From assembly GCF_009767915.1 (NCBI RefSeq), contig NZ_WSRP01000024.1:1-44019 (forward strand): 44,019 nt of DNA, read 5' to 3'. This document shows, one piece after another, positions 43,784 through 44,019 of the stretch. Position numbers and translations under genes: made by a program. A model generated the notes under the pieces. It ran no database searches and had not been told where the DNA came from. It was given only the letters and a program-made list of their open reading frames with translations. The DNA comes from Parasutterella muris. Its GTDB lineage: Bacteria; Pseudomonadota; Gammaproteobacteria; Burkholderiales; Burkholderiaceae_F. Within the stretch, counting starts at the first letter, position 1. Each line of letters opens with the position of its first letter.

Positions 43784-44019
43784 CTAGATTACAAAAATCG
43801 GGGCGGGGATTTTTATTTTCAACTTCTGCATAAGTTCCTTGTAACGCTTTGGGATCTCGTGCCAGAGATATGTGACTTGGCCCTCAGGAGCGAACTTATA
43901 GACGGTTAATGCATTAAGTTCACTTATCAGGCGTGGAGCTTGCTCAGGGTCAATGTTGGCGTCCTGCATCCGCTTATGCAGCATCAGTCTTAAACTCAGA
44001 GCTAAATACGTGACAAAGA
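43784..44019 (-). CDS. DDE transposase, C-terminal part (IS4/IS1634-like), cut by window edge
   Basis: The minus-strand frame is open from the window edge to the stop at 43784 (about 78 residues visible). It reads FVTYLALSLRLMLHKRMQD, then LISELNALTVYKFAPEG and TYLWHEIPKRYKELMQKLKI. This looks like the C-terminal tail of IS1634-type IS4-superfamily transposases: a hydrophobic helix, a leucine-rich segment, a YK...G...Y beta pair and a final helix. The catalytic part is outside the window. A Met at 43984 is internal, not the start. Confidence 0.65.
   Translation of the reverse strand, partial: FVTYLALSLRLMLHKRMQDANIDPEQAPRLISELNALTVYKFAPEGQVTYLWHEIPKRYKELMQKLKIKIPAPIFVI

Overview
The window looks like chromosomal DNA of a Gram-negative betaproteobacterium, most likely a gut Sutterellaceae (Sutterella/Parasutterella-like) species. 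That placement is inferred from recognised gene families and gene order (fur / bamE-dapB, a zapA-like gene followed by 6S RNA, nadK-recN, gltX followed by tRNA-Ala/tRNA-Glu, yafS-like-rnhA) and from the many amino-acid and dicarboxylate transporters and lack of sugar-catabolic genes. No database search was possible. Most of the window is dense housekeeping DNA.

Left edge (1-6.2 kb): a broken reading frame carries a roughly 100-bp hairpin cluster that resembles IS200/IS605-type ends. It is followed by an exported C69-family dipeptidase divergent from a LysR regulator, and by a shortened UvrA-like protein. Housekeeping block (6.2-20 kb): sbcB-lgt (+); a ferredoxin-reductase; a minus-strand unit bamE-dapB-coiled-coil-zapA followed by 6S RNA; divergent fur; a tight minus-strand operon fabI-DUF423-unknown-nadK-recN; mltD; and divergent yafS-like-rnhA.

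Middle (20-29 kb): an argininosuccinate-lyase-like enzyme with an altered active-site motif and a guanine-free leader, divergent from a LysR regulator across a perfect 9-7-9 palindrome; a 592-bp non-coding stretch ending at tRNA-Val(CAC); a lipoprotein hydrolase; then an iron region with a frameshifted porin directly followed by feoA-feoA-feoB, and a Fur-box-like palindrome upstream.

Right part (29-44 kb): an AspT-family transporter; gltX; a consensus promoter driving a tandemly duplicated tRNA-Ala(GGC)-tRNA-Glu(TTC) pair; an AraC regulator with a cytoplasmic hydrolase; a DcuC-family transporter; a DMT-family exporter; a family 9 glycosyltransferase; msbA; a DASS-family transporter; a secreted hydrolase with a probable cysteine nucleophile; and, cut by the window edge, the C-terminus of a DDE transposase.

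Physiologically the accessory genes point to peptide, amino-acid and C4-dicarboxylate use (dipeptidase, fumarate-type lyase, AspT, DcuC, DASS) and ferrous iron uptake. No CRISPR array, defence island or large mobile island is visible. The best candidates for something undescribed are the lyase/LysR/leader module, the hairpin element at the left edge, and the unknown gene inside the nadK operon.
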